From Agathobacter sp. (lineage in GTDB: Bacteria > Bacillota > Clostridia > Lachnospirales > Lachnospiraceae), in the NCBI GenBank assembly GCA_022772675.1, contig JALEZW010000013.1, positions 1 through 64,000 of the forward strand: DNA of 64,000 nucleotides, in the 5' to 3' direction. Shown piece by piece: positions 1 through 6,692 of this stretch. The translations under genes were made by a program, and so were the position numbers. How positions within the stretch are numbered: the stretch's first letter is position 1; each line of letters starts with the position of its first letter. Below the pieces are notes generated by a model, which was not told where the DNA came from, ran no database searches, and saw nothing but the letters and a program-made list of their open reading frames with translations.

Positions 1-9
1 AGAATACAA

Positions 10-28
10 GGGCAGGAATTACCTGCCC
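10..28 (-). terminator. possible terminator hairpin of yjdF
   Basis: GGGCAGG-TAATT-CCTGCCC on the minus strand overlaps the yjdF stop codon. It is followed only by TTGTATTCT, so the U-tract is weak. Confidence 0.4.
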
Positions 29-435
29 CTGTGCTTCTCTTTCCTTTTCTGCTGCTTCTGCTCAAAACGGAGTTGTTTTTCCTCCTCCCGCCGCCTTCGG
101 CTTTCGGTTTTTCGCTCCGTTTTCATCTGCTCCTGCTGCAGTTTCAAGGCCTGCTGTGCTTTCGTACCGATACCGGTATTCTGCACCTGCCTTTGTATCT
201 CTCTCTGTATCCGTTTCGGGTTGTGGCTTGTTTTTTTCACTTCCGCCTCCACGGCAGGACTGAACTTCAGCCTCCCATGATTCTGGAGCACAAAAGCATA
301 AATCTCGTAATCTTTAGGCTCCGCTCCAAAGGTCACTTTACAGACGGACAGTTTGCCATCTGAGATGCGTTCAAAAACGCCCACCCAAAAGGGATCCTCA
401 AAAAATACAGTTAGTTTGCCGGATTGTTCTTCCAT
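19..435 (-). CDS. yjdF: YjdF family protein (DUF2992)
   Basis: A 138-residue protein. The N-terminal half is a compact domain beginning GKLTVFFEDPFWVGVFER. The C-terminal half is a highly charged Lys/Arg/Gln-rich helix ending KEKHRGR. This matches the YjdF (DUF2992) family in architecture and length; the biochemical function of the family is not established. The ATG follows a good GGAGGGATTTTGC ribosome site. The gene stands alone behind an RNA leader that looks like the yjdF motif, a riboswitch class reported to sense azaaromatic compounds, so a role in tolerance to such compounds is inferred from the family. The stop codon lies inside a short hairpin at the window edge. Confidence 0.85.
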   Translation of the reverse strand: MEEQSGKLTVFFEDPFWVGVFERISDGKLSVCKVTFGAEPKDYEIYAFVLQNHGRLKFSPAVEAEVKKTSHNPKRIQREIQRQVQNTGIGTKAQQALKLQQEQMKTERKTESRRRREEEKQLRFEQKQQKRKEKHRGR

Positions 436-473
436 GCAAAATCCCTCCTTATTGAGCCTTTCGGCCGGTATTG

Positions 474-582
474 CACAGAGAACGGACGACCCAAGGAGGG
501 AGGGTTACTTACACCTTTATGGTGCGGCCGGACTACCTACCGGCTCTGCAGGTGGTGCCTGCGTTTGTGTTTTTATCTCTGT
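474..582 (-). ncRNA. yjdF-motif riboswitch candidate
   Basis: On the minus strand, just upstream of yjdF, a closing stem ACAGAGA/TCTCTGT (582-576 with 480-474) encloses several hairpins: GCAGG-CACCA-CCTGC, GCCGG-TAGGTAGT-CCGGC and CACC-ATAA-GGTG. A purine/pyrimidine-rich stretch TAACCCTCCCTCC follows. Position, size and multi-stem layout fit the yjdF RNA motif known from Firmicutes. The TAACCCTCCC stretch could pair with the GGAGGG ribosome site of yjdF, which would give translational control; that pairing is inference. No covariance model was run. Confidence 0.75.
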
Positions 583-918
583 ATTTTCATCTTAGCACAA
601 CTGTCGTTATTTTTCCACGGAAATAAAACAAAAAGGAGCATTTGAAACCGAACTTCCATGCTCCCAATCGTCAAACCGAAAAATGCCTGCCCGCAGGAAA
701 GGTCTTTCTCCGATTCTTCCTATGAAGTTTTCTGCAGAAAAGAGTTCTTTTCTGAAAATATTAATCCCCCTATGTGACTACGAACAATAAACACTACAGA
801 ATAATAAATAACGCAATAATCACAAACCGGATCCATAAACCTTACTCATTCCTTCATCTTAAAACCATATGATTTACAGACTCTCTCTGCACGGAAACGC
901 TGCCCTCTGCAGTAATGG
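583..918. other. intergenic stretch, no gene seen
   Basis: Between the yjdF leader and the 3' end of the next gene there are about 335 bp. All frames are short or interrupted. A small CTGCAG-centred inverted repeat near 726-756 (TTTTCTGCAGAAAA) is the only visible structure. The yjdF promoter presumably lies here, but I see no strong -35/-10 pair. Confidence 0.5.
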
Positions 919-1434
919 CTACAGTGCCACCTCAAACTCAAAGGTCTGGTTATACTTATCCAACGCAATCTGCATTTCTGCAATCCGGCTGTCAACCTGC
1001 TCGTACTCCTTCTTGATCAGCTCCAGATCATAGTTGATGTACTGATACTCCGGTGCCGTTTTCCTGTTCTGGTAAAAGCCGGAATTGATCCTGGTTTTCG
1101 GCTGCTGCTTTCTCATTTCATCAAGCACATTTTTTCTCCGATTGAGCTGCGCCATCCGCACCAGAATCTCGTCGATGGTCATTCTGTCTGAGCCCACCAG
1201 AATGGAATTGTTCACATTATTTACGTTGATTGCATGCTTGATGCGAACAATTTTTTCATCTATCTCCGTGATGTGTCCCGCAACCTCTGTATAATCATAC
1301 TCCGGAATCACCGGCTCCTCATCCAGGGCTGCGATGTAAAGTGCGCCCTCCTGCTCCTTGTTCCTCCAGAATTCCTTGTCCTCCTGCAACTTTCTAAGAA
1401 CCTTATTTGCATATGCTGATGTCATCTTTGCCAT
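919..1434 (-). CDS. DIP1984-like hypothetical protein
   Basis: A 171-residue, mostly helical, charged protein. The ORF track starts earlier (1554), but an internal ATG at 1434 follows ACGGAGGAAAGTGTA, a far better ribosome site, so I start there. The middle has NNVNNSILVGSDRMTIDE followed by a long helix; the C-terminus is also helical and ends LDKYNQTFEFEV. This layout resembles the DIP1984/septicolysin-like family of small helical proteins of unknown function. The match rests on pattern only and is not certain. The gene is isolated, with a 40-bp hairpin repeat immediately upstream. Confidence 0.5.
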   Translation of the reverse strand: MAKMTSAYANKVLRKLQEDKEFWRNKEQEGALYIAALDEEPVIPEYDYTEVAGHITEIDEKIVRIKHAINVNNVNNSILVGSDRMTIDEILVRMAQLNRRKNVLDEMRKQQPKTRINSGFYQNRKTAPEYQYINYDLELIKKEYEQVDSRIAEMQIALDKYNQTFEFEVAL

Positions 1435-1545
1435 TACACTTTCCTCCGTAAAAAAGTTTATCTCGCTCTCACTGATGTCAGTATAATACAGTTCACACAA
1501 GCTGTCATTGAACGCATCGTTCAATAGTATGGTTAAGTATTTTAT

Positions 1546-1585
1546 ATGATACAAGGGTCAAAATACCTTTTGACCCTCATATCAT
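1546..1585. repeat. 40-bp palindromic repeat (short form)
   Basis: ATGATACAAGGGTCAAAA-TACC-TTTTGACCCTCATATCAT is a near-perfect palindrome. Its reverse complement shares the first 28 bases, bar none or one, with the sequence at 15939-15966. Its outer arm ATGATACAAGGGTCAAAA is also the arm of the 70-bp elements at 12861 and 15980. It therefore belongs to a dispersed repeat family in this genome. Confidence 0.8.
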
Positions 1586-1591
1586 TTTATA

Positions 1592-1621
1592 TTTACACCA
1601 AATATACAGAAATGCTATAAT
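1592..1621 (+). promoter_or_regulatory. promoter of Uma2 gene
   Basis: TTTACA, an 18-bp spacer, then TATAAT. This lies about 75 bp before the start codon of the Uma2 gene. Confidence 0.6.
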
Positions 1622-1697
1622 CATATACAGAGCATAAAACCGTGGATATTTCCAAAACATATCATAAATGGAACAAAAATGCGAAAGGAGTGTTACG

Positions 1698-2237
1698 ATG
1701 CCATTACCACAAGAACATATTTATACGACCGAAGATATTTATGCCCTGCCGGATGGCCAACGGGCGGAGCTGATTGACGGACATATATATTACATGGCAC
1801 CGCCAACCCGCAAGCACCAGCTCATATCCGGAGAACTCTTTACCATCATAAACAATTATATCAAATCAAAAGGGGGATCCTGTGAGCCTTATATTGCGCC
1901 CTTTGCAGTCTTTCTAAATGAAGACGACAAGAACTATGTTGAACCGGATATCAGTGTGATCTGCGACAAATCCAAGCTTACAGACAGAGGATGCTCAGGT
2001 GCGCCTGACTGGATTATCGAAATAGTCTCTCCGGGCAGCAGGCGGATGGACTATTATACAAAGCTATTTAAGTACCGCACAGCGGGAGTCCGTGAATATT
2101 GGATAGTCGATCCGGAAAAAAGCCGGATCACTGTGTATGATCTGGAACATGAAGATATGCAGGAATATTCTTTTTCTGATACTGTGAAAGTAAACATATA
2201 CCCGGATCTGTCAATAGATTTCAGCCATCTGGATTAA
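1698..2237 (+). CDS. Uma2 family (DUF820) endonuclease-like protein
   Basis: A 179-residue protein of the Uma2/DUF820 family, a PD-(D/E)XK-fold group abundant in cyanobacteria and also found in Firmicutes. Visible family signatures are VEPDISVI near residue 95, DWIIEIVSPGS near 115 and a following lysine in DYYTKLFKYR. These are the expected acidic-acidic-lysine active-site series. A conserved GVREYWIVDPE segment follows. The start is the ATG at 1698 after AAAGGAGTGTTACG, ten codons inside the track ORF. It is monocistronic, with its own promoter and a strong terminator. The cellular role of the family is unknown; nuclease activity is inferred from the fold. Confidence 0.85.
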   Translation: MPLPQEHIYTTEDIYALPDGQRAELIDGHIYYMAPPTRKHQLISGELFTIINNYIKSKGGSCEPYIAPFAVFLNEDDKNYVEPDISVICDKSKLTDRGCSGAPDWIIEIVSPGSRRMDYYTKLFKYRTAGVREYWIVDPEKSRITVYDLEHEDMQEYSFSDTVKVNIYPDLSIDFSHLD

Positions 2238-2284
2238 GAAAATCCCCGTGGTGTATTCCACACACCCCGGGGATTTTCTTTTAT
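2238..2284 (+). terminator. rho-independent terminator of Uma2 gene
   Basis: GAAAATCCCCG ... CGGGGATTTTC stem followed by TTTTATTT, directly after the stop codon. Confidence 0.9.
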
Positions 2285-2299
2285 TTCCACCCAAAACCG

Positions 2300-2578
2300 T
2301 CACGCCACATTCTTACGCTGTCTGCTGCTTTCCTTCTCAAAGTGGATAATTTCGTGATCGCAGATAATGTCCTGAAGGTCTGCCTCATATAATTCCATAA
2401 GTGCAAACATGGTATCGGCCTGAGGATAACCTTTTCCTCTTTCGTACTTGTACACGGCCTGTACGGAACCCAGCCGCAGGTATTCCCTCACCTCTTCCAC
2501 CGAAAGATGCTTCGCTTCCCGCAGCCTTCTCAGGTTGCGCCCAATCAACTTCATGTCATATTCCGGTCTGTACTTCAA
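2300..2578 (-). CDS. XRE-family helix-turn-helix regulator
   Basis: A 92-residue DNA-binding protein. The helix-turn-helix spans IGRNLRRLREAKHLSVEEV through SVQAVYKYERG, typical of Cro/C1-type domains, with YKYERGKGYP ending the recognition region. The ORF track begins at 2701, but an in-frame TTG at 2578 sits 5 bp after AAAGGAGG, so I choose it. A promoter at 2673-2701 then gives a leader of roughly 90 nt containing small hairpins (for example CTCG-CGTAA-CGAG). The regulated genes are unknown. No toxin partner is adjacent. Confidence 0.75.
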   Translation of the reverse strand: MKYRPEYDMKLIGRNLRRLREAKHLSVEEVREYLRLGSVQAVYKYERGKGYPQADTMFALMELYEADLQDIICDHEIIHFEKESSRQRKNVA

Positions 2579-2672
2579 TGCTTCCTCCTTTGTACTCGTT
2601 ACGCGAGCACGCGGTGCCAATTCACTTAAGCATCTATAGCTCTGGTGCCTTTCTTCGCCAGGCGAGTATTTC

Positions 2673-2701
2673 AATATACCATATCCCCCGCGTAAAGGCA
2701 A
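2673..2701 (-). promoter_or_regulatory. promoter of XRE regulator gene
   Basis: TTGCCT, a 17-bp spacer, then TATATT on the minus strand. It lies about 95 bp upstream of the TTG start. Confidence 0.55.
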
Positions 2702-2794
2702 GCCTTTTTCTCAATTGAACTTAAGGATATGGTCGAATGGACAAGAAAATTTTCTATACGCCCAATGAAATCTTCAGGCAGCATAAACTTAACC

Positions 2795-3301
2795 TCAAGT
2801 AAGTCCCTGTGTTCTCTCATCCGTGACAATATGTTCGATCCCGCTATGTTCACTGTTCAAATACGCTTTCAAAAAACTTGGAAACGCTTTATATTGATCC
2901 AATTCATCAATCGGAATCCAATGCATGTTCTCTTTATCTCCAAAACGGGTATAACTATTGCTGTGAAGTTCTTGTGATCCTCTTTGTTTCATGACAAAAT
3001 AAAAACATATTTCATGACAATTCATTCCCTTCAGTGTACCAGTATTTTCATTGAAAAAATTTTCGTGAATAACCGCTAAATGATCTATTTCATAGTGTAC
3101 TCCTGTTTCCTCGAACACTTCTCTCAATACAGCATCCTCTGCGCTTTCGCCCATATGTACGCCACCACCGATTGAATAGAAGTAATCCTCACGCTCATTT
3201 CCTGCAAACAACACACAGCCATCTTCAATTATAATGGCAGCGGCCCGATATCTAAACCAGTTGTTTTCTCTTGTAAAACCACAATCATATATTTTTTGCA
3301 T
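2795..3301 (-). CDS. Nudix hydrolase
   Basis: A 168-residue Nudix-fold protein. The Nudix box is complete: GGGVHMGESAEDAVLREVFE followed by ETGV, matching the GX5EX7REUXEEXGU pattern. The preceding AAIIIEDGCVLFAG strand is the usual start of the fold. The enzymes hydrolyse nucleoside diphosphates linked to another moiety, with Mg2+ bound by the box glutamates; the substrate here cannot be told. The spacing to the pyrophosphatase-like gene is about 60 bp in the same direction, so co-transcription is possible. Confidence 0.9.
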   Translation of the reverse strand: MQKIYDCGFTRENNWFRYRAAAIIIEDGCVLFAGNEREDYFYSIGGGVHMGESAEDAVLREVFEETGVHYEIDHLAVIHENFFNENTGTLKGMNCHEICFYFVMKQRGSQELHSNSYTRFGDKENMHWIPIDELDQYKAFPSFLKAYLNSEHSGIEHIVTDERTQGLT

Positions 3302-3363
3302 TATATCCCCCCTTCCCCTTAGATAAAATCTTTCATCCTTTACACTCGTAATACCGCTATTCT

Positions 3364-3699
3364 TTACATCACAATCTTACTGTCAAAATACTGTTCTTGA
3401 AAATAAATCTGCTCCCTGATCTCTTCCTTTGTAAAACTCACACCTTTAGGTGCAACAACCCATTTTTCTTCCGCATCATCATTTCTGTGTACAATTGCAA
3501 TGATCGTTCCTGTAAATTTGTCAACTACTTCATCCACGCCTAATATGTAAGCATCCTGTTCCTCTCCGTCCGGTGCCATAATACCTTCTACGTACCCATA
3601 ATTGATTGGGTAATACATATCCTTATGTTGTGGATGGTAACTGCCTAATGGTCTGTCAACTGTTACGGTTACTGTTCTGCCAATAACGGAATCTATCAT
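3364..3699 (-). CDS. inorganic pyrophosphatase-like protein
   Basis: A 111-residue protein with the sequence style of class I soluble pyrophosphatases: TVTVDRPLGSYHP, then YYPINYGYVEGI, then GEEQDAYILG, which carries the acidic metal-binding residues. It is shorter than the usual 170-residue enzyme, as are the small Firmicute members annotated as pyrophosphatase, so the activity is likely but unproven. The start is ATG 3699, preceded by GGAGGACAG; the longer track ORF lacks a comparable site. Confidence 0.7.
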   Translation of the reverse strand: MIDSVIGRTVTVTVDRPLGSYHPQHKDMYYPINYGYVEGIMAPDGEEQDAYILGVDEVVDKFTGTIIAIVHRNDDAEEKWVVAPKGVSFTKEEIREQIYFQEQYFDSKIVM

Positions 3700-3723
3700 C
3701 TGTCCTCCCTGTATTTTGAACAT

Positions 3724-3867
3724 CGGTCCATGCAGAATTTGCCTTCGGCAAATGGACCGACAATTGTGGTACATCTTCGATGTATCACTTTCTACATGTC
3801 AAGTTTTCATAGAAAACCTGACACAATCTTCGCTCAAAAAGGTAATATGAATATTGTTCATATTACC
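3724..3867. repeat. cluster of three hairpins between ppa-like and symporter genes
   Basis: Three consecutive inverted repeats: TCGGTCCAT..AATTTGCC-TTCG-GGCAAAT.GGACCGA (3724-3763), TGTCA.GTTTTC-ATAG-AAAAC.TGACA (about 3798-3823) and GGTAATATGA-ATATTG-TTCATATTACC (3841-3867). They lie in the 350-bp divergent gap. Their role is unknown. They could be terminator or leader structures, or short repeat insertions. I see no glycine-riboswitch core before the symporter. Confidence 0.5.
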
Positions 3868-4050
3868 GCAAAAGATCTTAACCGTCAATTCTGCAACACT
3901 ACTTCTTTTTCAACATATTTCGAAAAAATAATGCAATTCTGTAACAACTGTAGTATGATATGTGAGAGTTGTTTGAATGACAAAATATGGAGCGATTCGT
4001 ATGTCCGGAGTGACAAAAGTCATTCACATTATCAAATTGGAGGAGTTGTT

Positions 4051-5595
4051 ATGCAGGCTATTTTTGAATCCATCAACCAGATTTTTGCATTTATCGGCCC
4101 TCTGGCCGATTTCCTGTGGGATTTCCCGACCAATTTTGAATGGTATTCATCCATTCCGATTCTGGGAAATTTTTCCTTTGCAATTATCTTACTCTTAGGA
4201 TCCGGAATCTATTTTAGCTTCCGCATCGGTTTCATGCAGATTACACATTTCAAAAAAGGAATTCAGATCATGGCAAAGGAGCGAACGGCCAAAACCGGAA
4301 TTTCGCCCCTCGCCTCATTTCTCCTAAGTTCAGCCATGCGCGTTGGACCGGGAAATATTCTGGGTGTTACCGGAGCCATCGCAGTTGGCGGTCCGGGTGC
4401 ACTGTTCTGGATGTGGATCTCCGCATTTTTCGGTATGGCAGTGGCCTATATGGAAAGTGTGCTGGCACAGATTTTTAAGGAGAAAAAGGAGGATGAATTC
4501 GTGGGAGGACTTCCCTTCTACGGAAGAAAGCTTCTGGGAAACAAGGTTTTTGTCGGTGTTTTCCTTTCCATTCTCTATATCCTCTACGCATTCTGCTGTC
4601 TCCCGGCACAGGGCTTTAACGTGGTTTCATCGATCGGGCGTATGACCGAGATTGCCACCAGCTCTACCATAGCAGCGAATTCTGTATTTTATTACATCAT
4701 AGGTGCCTTGATTATCGTACTGACTGCAGTGATCACCTATGGCGGAATCAAAAAAGTTTCCAACTGGACCAATAAAATGGTACCGGTAATGGCGGTTCTG
4801 TACATCCTTACAGTCATTGTACTGATACTTTTAAACCTTGGTTCAGTACCTTATTTCTTTACCTCTGTATTTCAGGGCGCCTTCAAACCGGAGGCCTTTT
4901 TCGGGGGTGTATTCGGCACCGTGCTGGCTCAGGGTGTCCGGAGAGGACTGATGTCCAACGAGGCAGGACAGGGAACCATCACCATGTCAGCGGCAGCCGC
5001 TGATGCAAAGCATCCGTGCGAGCAGGGTATTTTAGCATCCATCGGTGTATTCTTAGATACCATTGTCATCTGTACCCTTTCCGGATTTGTTGTTGTCATG
5101 GCTCACTGCTGGGACGGCACAAACGGACAAGCCTGGATGGATCTGGATAAGCTGCCAAAATTCACAGAGTCCATTGCGGCACTGACGCCGGGAACCGCGG
5201 CTAATGCCATTATTTCTTTTCTGGTAACCCTTTGCTTCTGCATGTTTGCCTACACCTGCCTTCTGGGCATGATCAGCTTTTCTGAAATTGCAGCCAACCG
5301 TATCCGCAAGGACAGGAAGTTTATCAATATCATCCGTGGTCTGGCGCTGTTTGTCGCTGCATTCGGAATCTTATGTAACATTGCCGGTCTGGAACTTGGA
5401 AACCTCTGGGCATTCTCCGATCTGGGGAATATCCTGATCGTGTTCTTCAACGTGCCGATTGTCTACGTGGGAGCAAAGTACGTCATTCGCGCCACCAAAC
5501 ATTACAAGAGGCAGGATGGCACGCCTTTTACCTCTGCGGTCATAGGACGGGATGACTGCACCTACTGGGACGAGCGGGCGAAAGAAAACAAATAA
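4051..5595 (+). CDS. alanine/glycine:cation symporter (AGCS) family transporter
   Basis: A 514-residue polytopic inner-membrane protein that imports small amino acids (alanine or glycine) with Na+ or H+. It starts with IFAFIGPLADFLWDFP and then the family segment GSGIYFSFRIGFMQ. The conserved GPGNILGVTGAIAVGGPGA and SNEAGQGT motifs of AGCS/AlsT carriers are present, and there are about ten hydrophobic segments. The track ORF begins at 3730. I use ATG 4051 because TTGGAGGAGTTGTT precedes it and the family N-terminus begins there. The gene is monocistronic. Substrate preference cannot be read from sequence. Confidence 0.9.
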   Translation: MQAIFESINQIFAFIGPLADFLWDFPTNFEWYSSIPILGNFSFAIILLLGSGIYFSFRIGFMQITHFKKGIQIMAKERTAKTGISPLASFLLSSAMRVGPGNILGVTGAIAVGGPGALFWMWISAFFGMAVAYMESVLAQIFKEKKEDEFVGGLPFYGRKLLGNKVFVGVFLSILYILYAFCCLPAQGFNVVSSIGRMTEIATSSTIAANSVFYYIIGALIIVLTAVITYGGIKKVSNWTNKMVPVMAVLYILTVIVLILLNLGSVPYFFTSVFQGAFKPEAFFGGVFGTVLAQGVRRGLMSNEAGQGTITMSAAAADAKHPCEQGILASIGVFLDTIVICTLSGFVVVMAHCWDGTNGQAWMDLDKLPKFTESIAALTPGTAANAIISFLVTLCFCMFAYTCLLGMISFSEIAANRIRKDRKFINIIRGLALFVAAFGILCNIAGLELGNLWAFSDLGNILIVFFNVPIVYVGAKYVIRATKHYKRQDGTPFTSAVIGRDDCTYWDERAKENK

Positions 5596-5608
5596 TCGGA
5601 GTTTCCCA

Positions 5609-5660
5609 TTTTCGACCGTACAAAACTCTTCAGCTGTACAGATAATTTTCGGTCTTTCTT
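5609..5660 (+). terminator. weak terminator after symporter gene
   Basis: GACCG ... CGGTC with a small internal CTGTACAG and a downstream TTTCTTATTTTT tract. The loop is long, so this is tentative. Confidence 0.35.
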
Positions 5661-5692
5661 ATTTTTGACTAATTTTCGATAAAAACCCTTTC

Positions 5693-5735
5693 AAAATGGG
5701 CGATAGAGCTAAAAATTGTCTCTGCCGCCCATTTT
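5693..5735. repeat. long inverted repeat
   Basis: AAAATGGGCG.AGAG ... CTCT.CGCCCATTTT forms a stem with no U-tract on either strand. Its function is not evident. Confidence 0.45.
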
Positions 5736-5790
5736 CAGCCTGAATCCGGACTTGTGATTAATCCTTTCATAATAGGCCCTTTTCTTTATT

Positions 5791-5910
5791 TCACATGCAA
5801 AAACAGTTCTTCTCCGGCTGTGTGTCATGATTGTCCACAAAGGTTACGGCATGTTCCAGGTCCTCCCCAGTCAAAGTATCATCAAAAATGGTACTCATGT
5901 CATTTCTGAA
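5791..5910 (-). pseudogene. remnant of a GH13 alpha-amylase gene
   Basis: Hand translation of the minus strand gives a 39-codon stretch containing MSTIFDDTLTGEDLEHAVTF and then VDNHDTQP. HAVTFVDNHDTQP is the hallmark catalytic strand region of GH13 alpha-amylases (the NHD histidine-aspartate pair). The preceding FDDTL resembles the conserved lead-in to it. A stop codon follows 7 residues later, where intact enzymes continue for more than 100 residues, and nothing upstream reads as amylase. It is therefore a decayed fragment that the ORF track missed. It lies in the 400-bp gap after the symporter. Confidence 0.75.
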
Positions 5911-6000
5911 AATTTGCCGTCTTTTTAAAGAATCCCTTTAAAAACTCCCTTTAAAACTCTTTTGTTTGAGGCCAATATATAATTCTAAGTTGACAGCCGA

Positions 6001-6135
6001 TCAATGGCACCCGCGGCAGCTGCTGCAATTCCCGCCGCAGGAAGAAGACTTTCCCTTTTTCCTGTTTTTCACGAGAGTCCGGCACACCAGAACAACAAGA
6101 AGAATTAAAATGATTAGTACAACTGCAGTCCCCAC
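6001..6135 (-). CDS. FeoB-associated Cys-rich membrane protein
   Basis: A 44-residue peptide too short for the ORF track. It starts with GTG at 6135, preceded by AAAGGAGTGAGAAAT. It reads MGTAVVLIILILLVVLVC, one membrane span, then a basic RKKGKS stretch, and ends SSSCGGNCSSCRGCH. This layout (one helix, Lys/Arg linker, CxxxCxxCxxC tail) is that of the FeoB-associated Cys-rich membrane proteins that sit near feoB in Firmicutes. They are proposed to help ferrous iron export from the FeoB pore on the cytosolic side. The nearby fused feoAB supports the call. It is separated from feoAB by the divergent DtxR-type gene. Confidence 0.88.
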   Translation of the reverse strand: MGTAVVLIILILLVVLVCRTLVKNRKKGKSSSCGGNCSSCRGCH

Positions 6136-6270
6136 ATTTCTCACTCCTTTCCATGTAACATCAGACAGGTCTTTCTTTCCTATAGACCCCGTTGGGGAAA
6201 TATGCTATAATCATGTTCATTACATATATCATATGGTAATGAAAGCTGTATATTTTGTGTGGAGGTAACT

Positions 6271-6684
6271 ATGTCAGCAAAAGAATCCCATAATACCGAA
6301 TCATCCGAAAATTATCTGGAAACCATTCTGATCTTAAGTAAAAAATTACCGGTGGTGCGCTCTGTGGATATTGCAAAGGAGCTGGGCTTTAAAAAATCCA
6401 GCGTCAGCATTGCAATGAAAAATCTCCGTGCCAAAAACCAGATTACTGTCACAGATGCCGGATTTATCTACCTGACAGAGGAGGGACTTGCCATAGCAGA
6501 AATGATCTACGAAAGACATGAACTGTTATCGAAAGGGCTCATCTCCCTGGGGGTAGACCCTAAGGTTGCAGTAGAGGATGCCTGCAGAATTGAGCATGTC
6601 ATCAGTTCAGAAAGCTTTGCGGCCATTAAAGCGCATATGCATCTGTCTGATGACAAAACTCCCTCCGGTCCATCAGTCCCCTGA
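6271..6684 (+). CDS. DtxR/MntR-family metal-dependent repressor
   Basis: A 137-residue regulator. The N-terminal winged helix (ENYLETILILSKK, VVRSVDIAKELGFKKSSVS, then LTEEGLAIAE) is followed by the metal-binding/dimerisation part ERHELLSKGLISLGVDPKVA and DACRIEHVIS, which carries the Glu/His ligands of the family. There is no C-terminal SH3 domain, as in MntR-length members. It likely senses Fe2+ or Mn2+ and represses iron uptake. The start is ATG 6271 after TGGAGGTAACT, four codons inside the track ORF. It converges on feoAB with an 8-bp gap, and a DtxR-like palindrome lies in the feoAB promoter region. Confidence 0.9.
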   Translation: MSAKESHNTESSENYLETILILSKKLPVVRSVDIAKELGFKKSSVSIAMKNLRAKNQITVTDAGFIYLTEEGLAIAEMIYERHELLSKGLISLGVDPKVAVEDACRIEHVISSESFAAIKAHMHLSDDKTPSGPSVP

Positions 6685-6692
6685 TATCCCTG

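Noticed and set aside
3775-4050. Possible glycine riboswitch before the AGCS symporter
   Set aside because: No glycine aptamer core motifs are seen; only simple hairpins.
5951-6154. 67-residue minus-strand ORF in the track
   Set aside because: It overlaps, in another frame, the better-supported 44-codon FeoB-associated peptide gene, which has the family layout and a good ribosome site.
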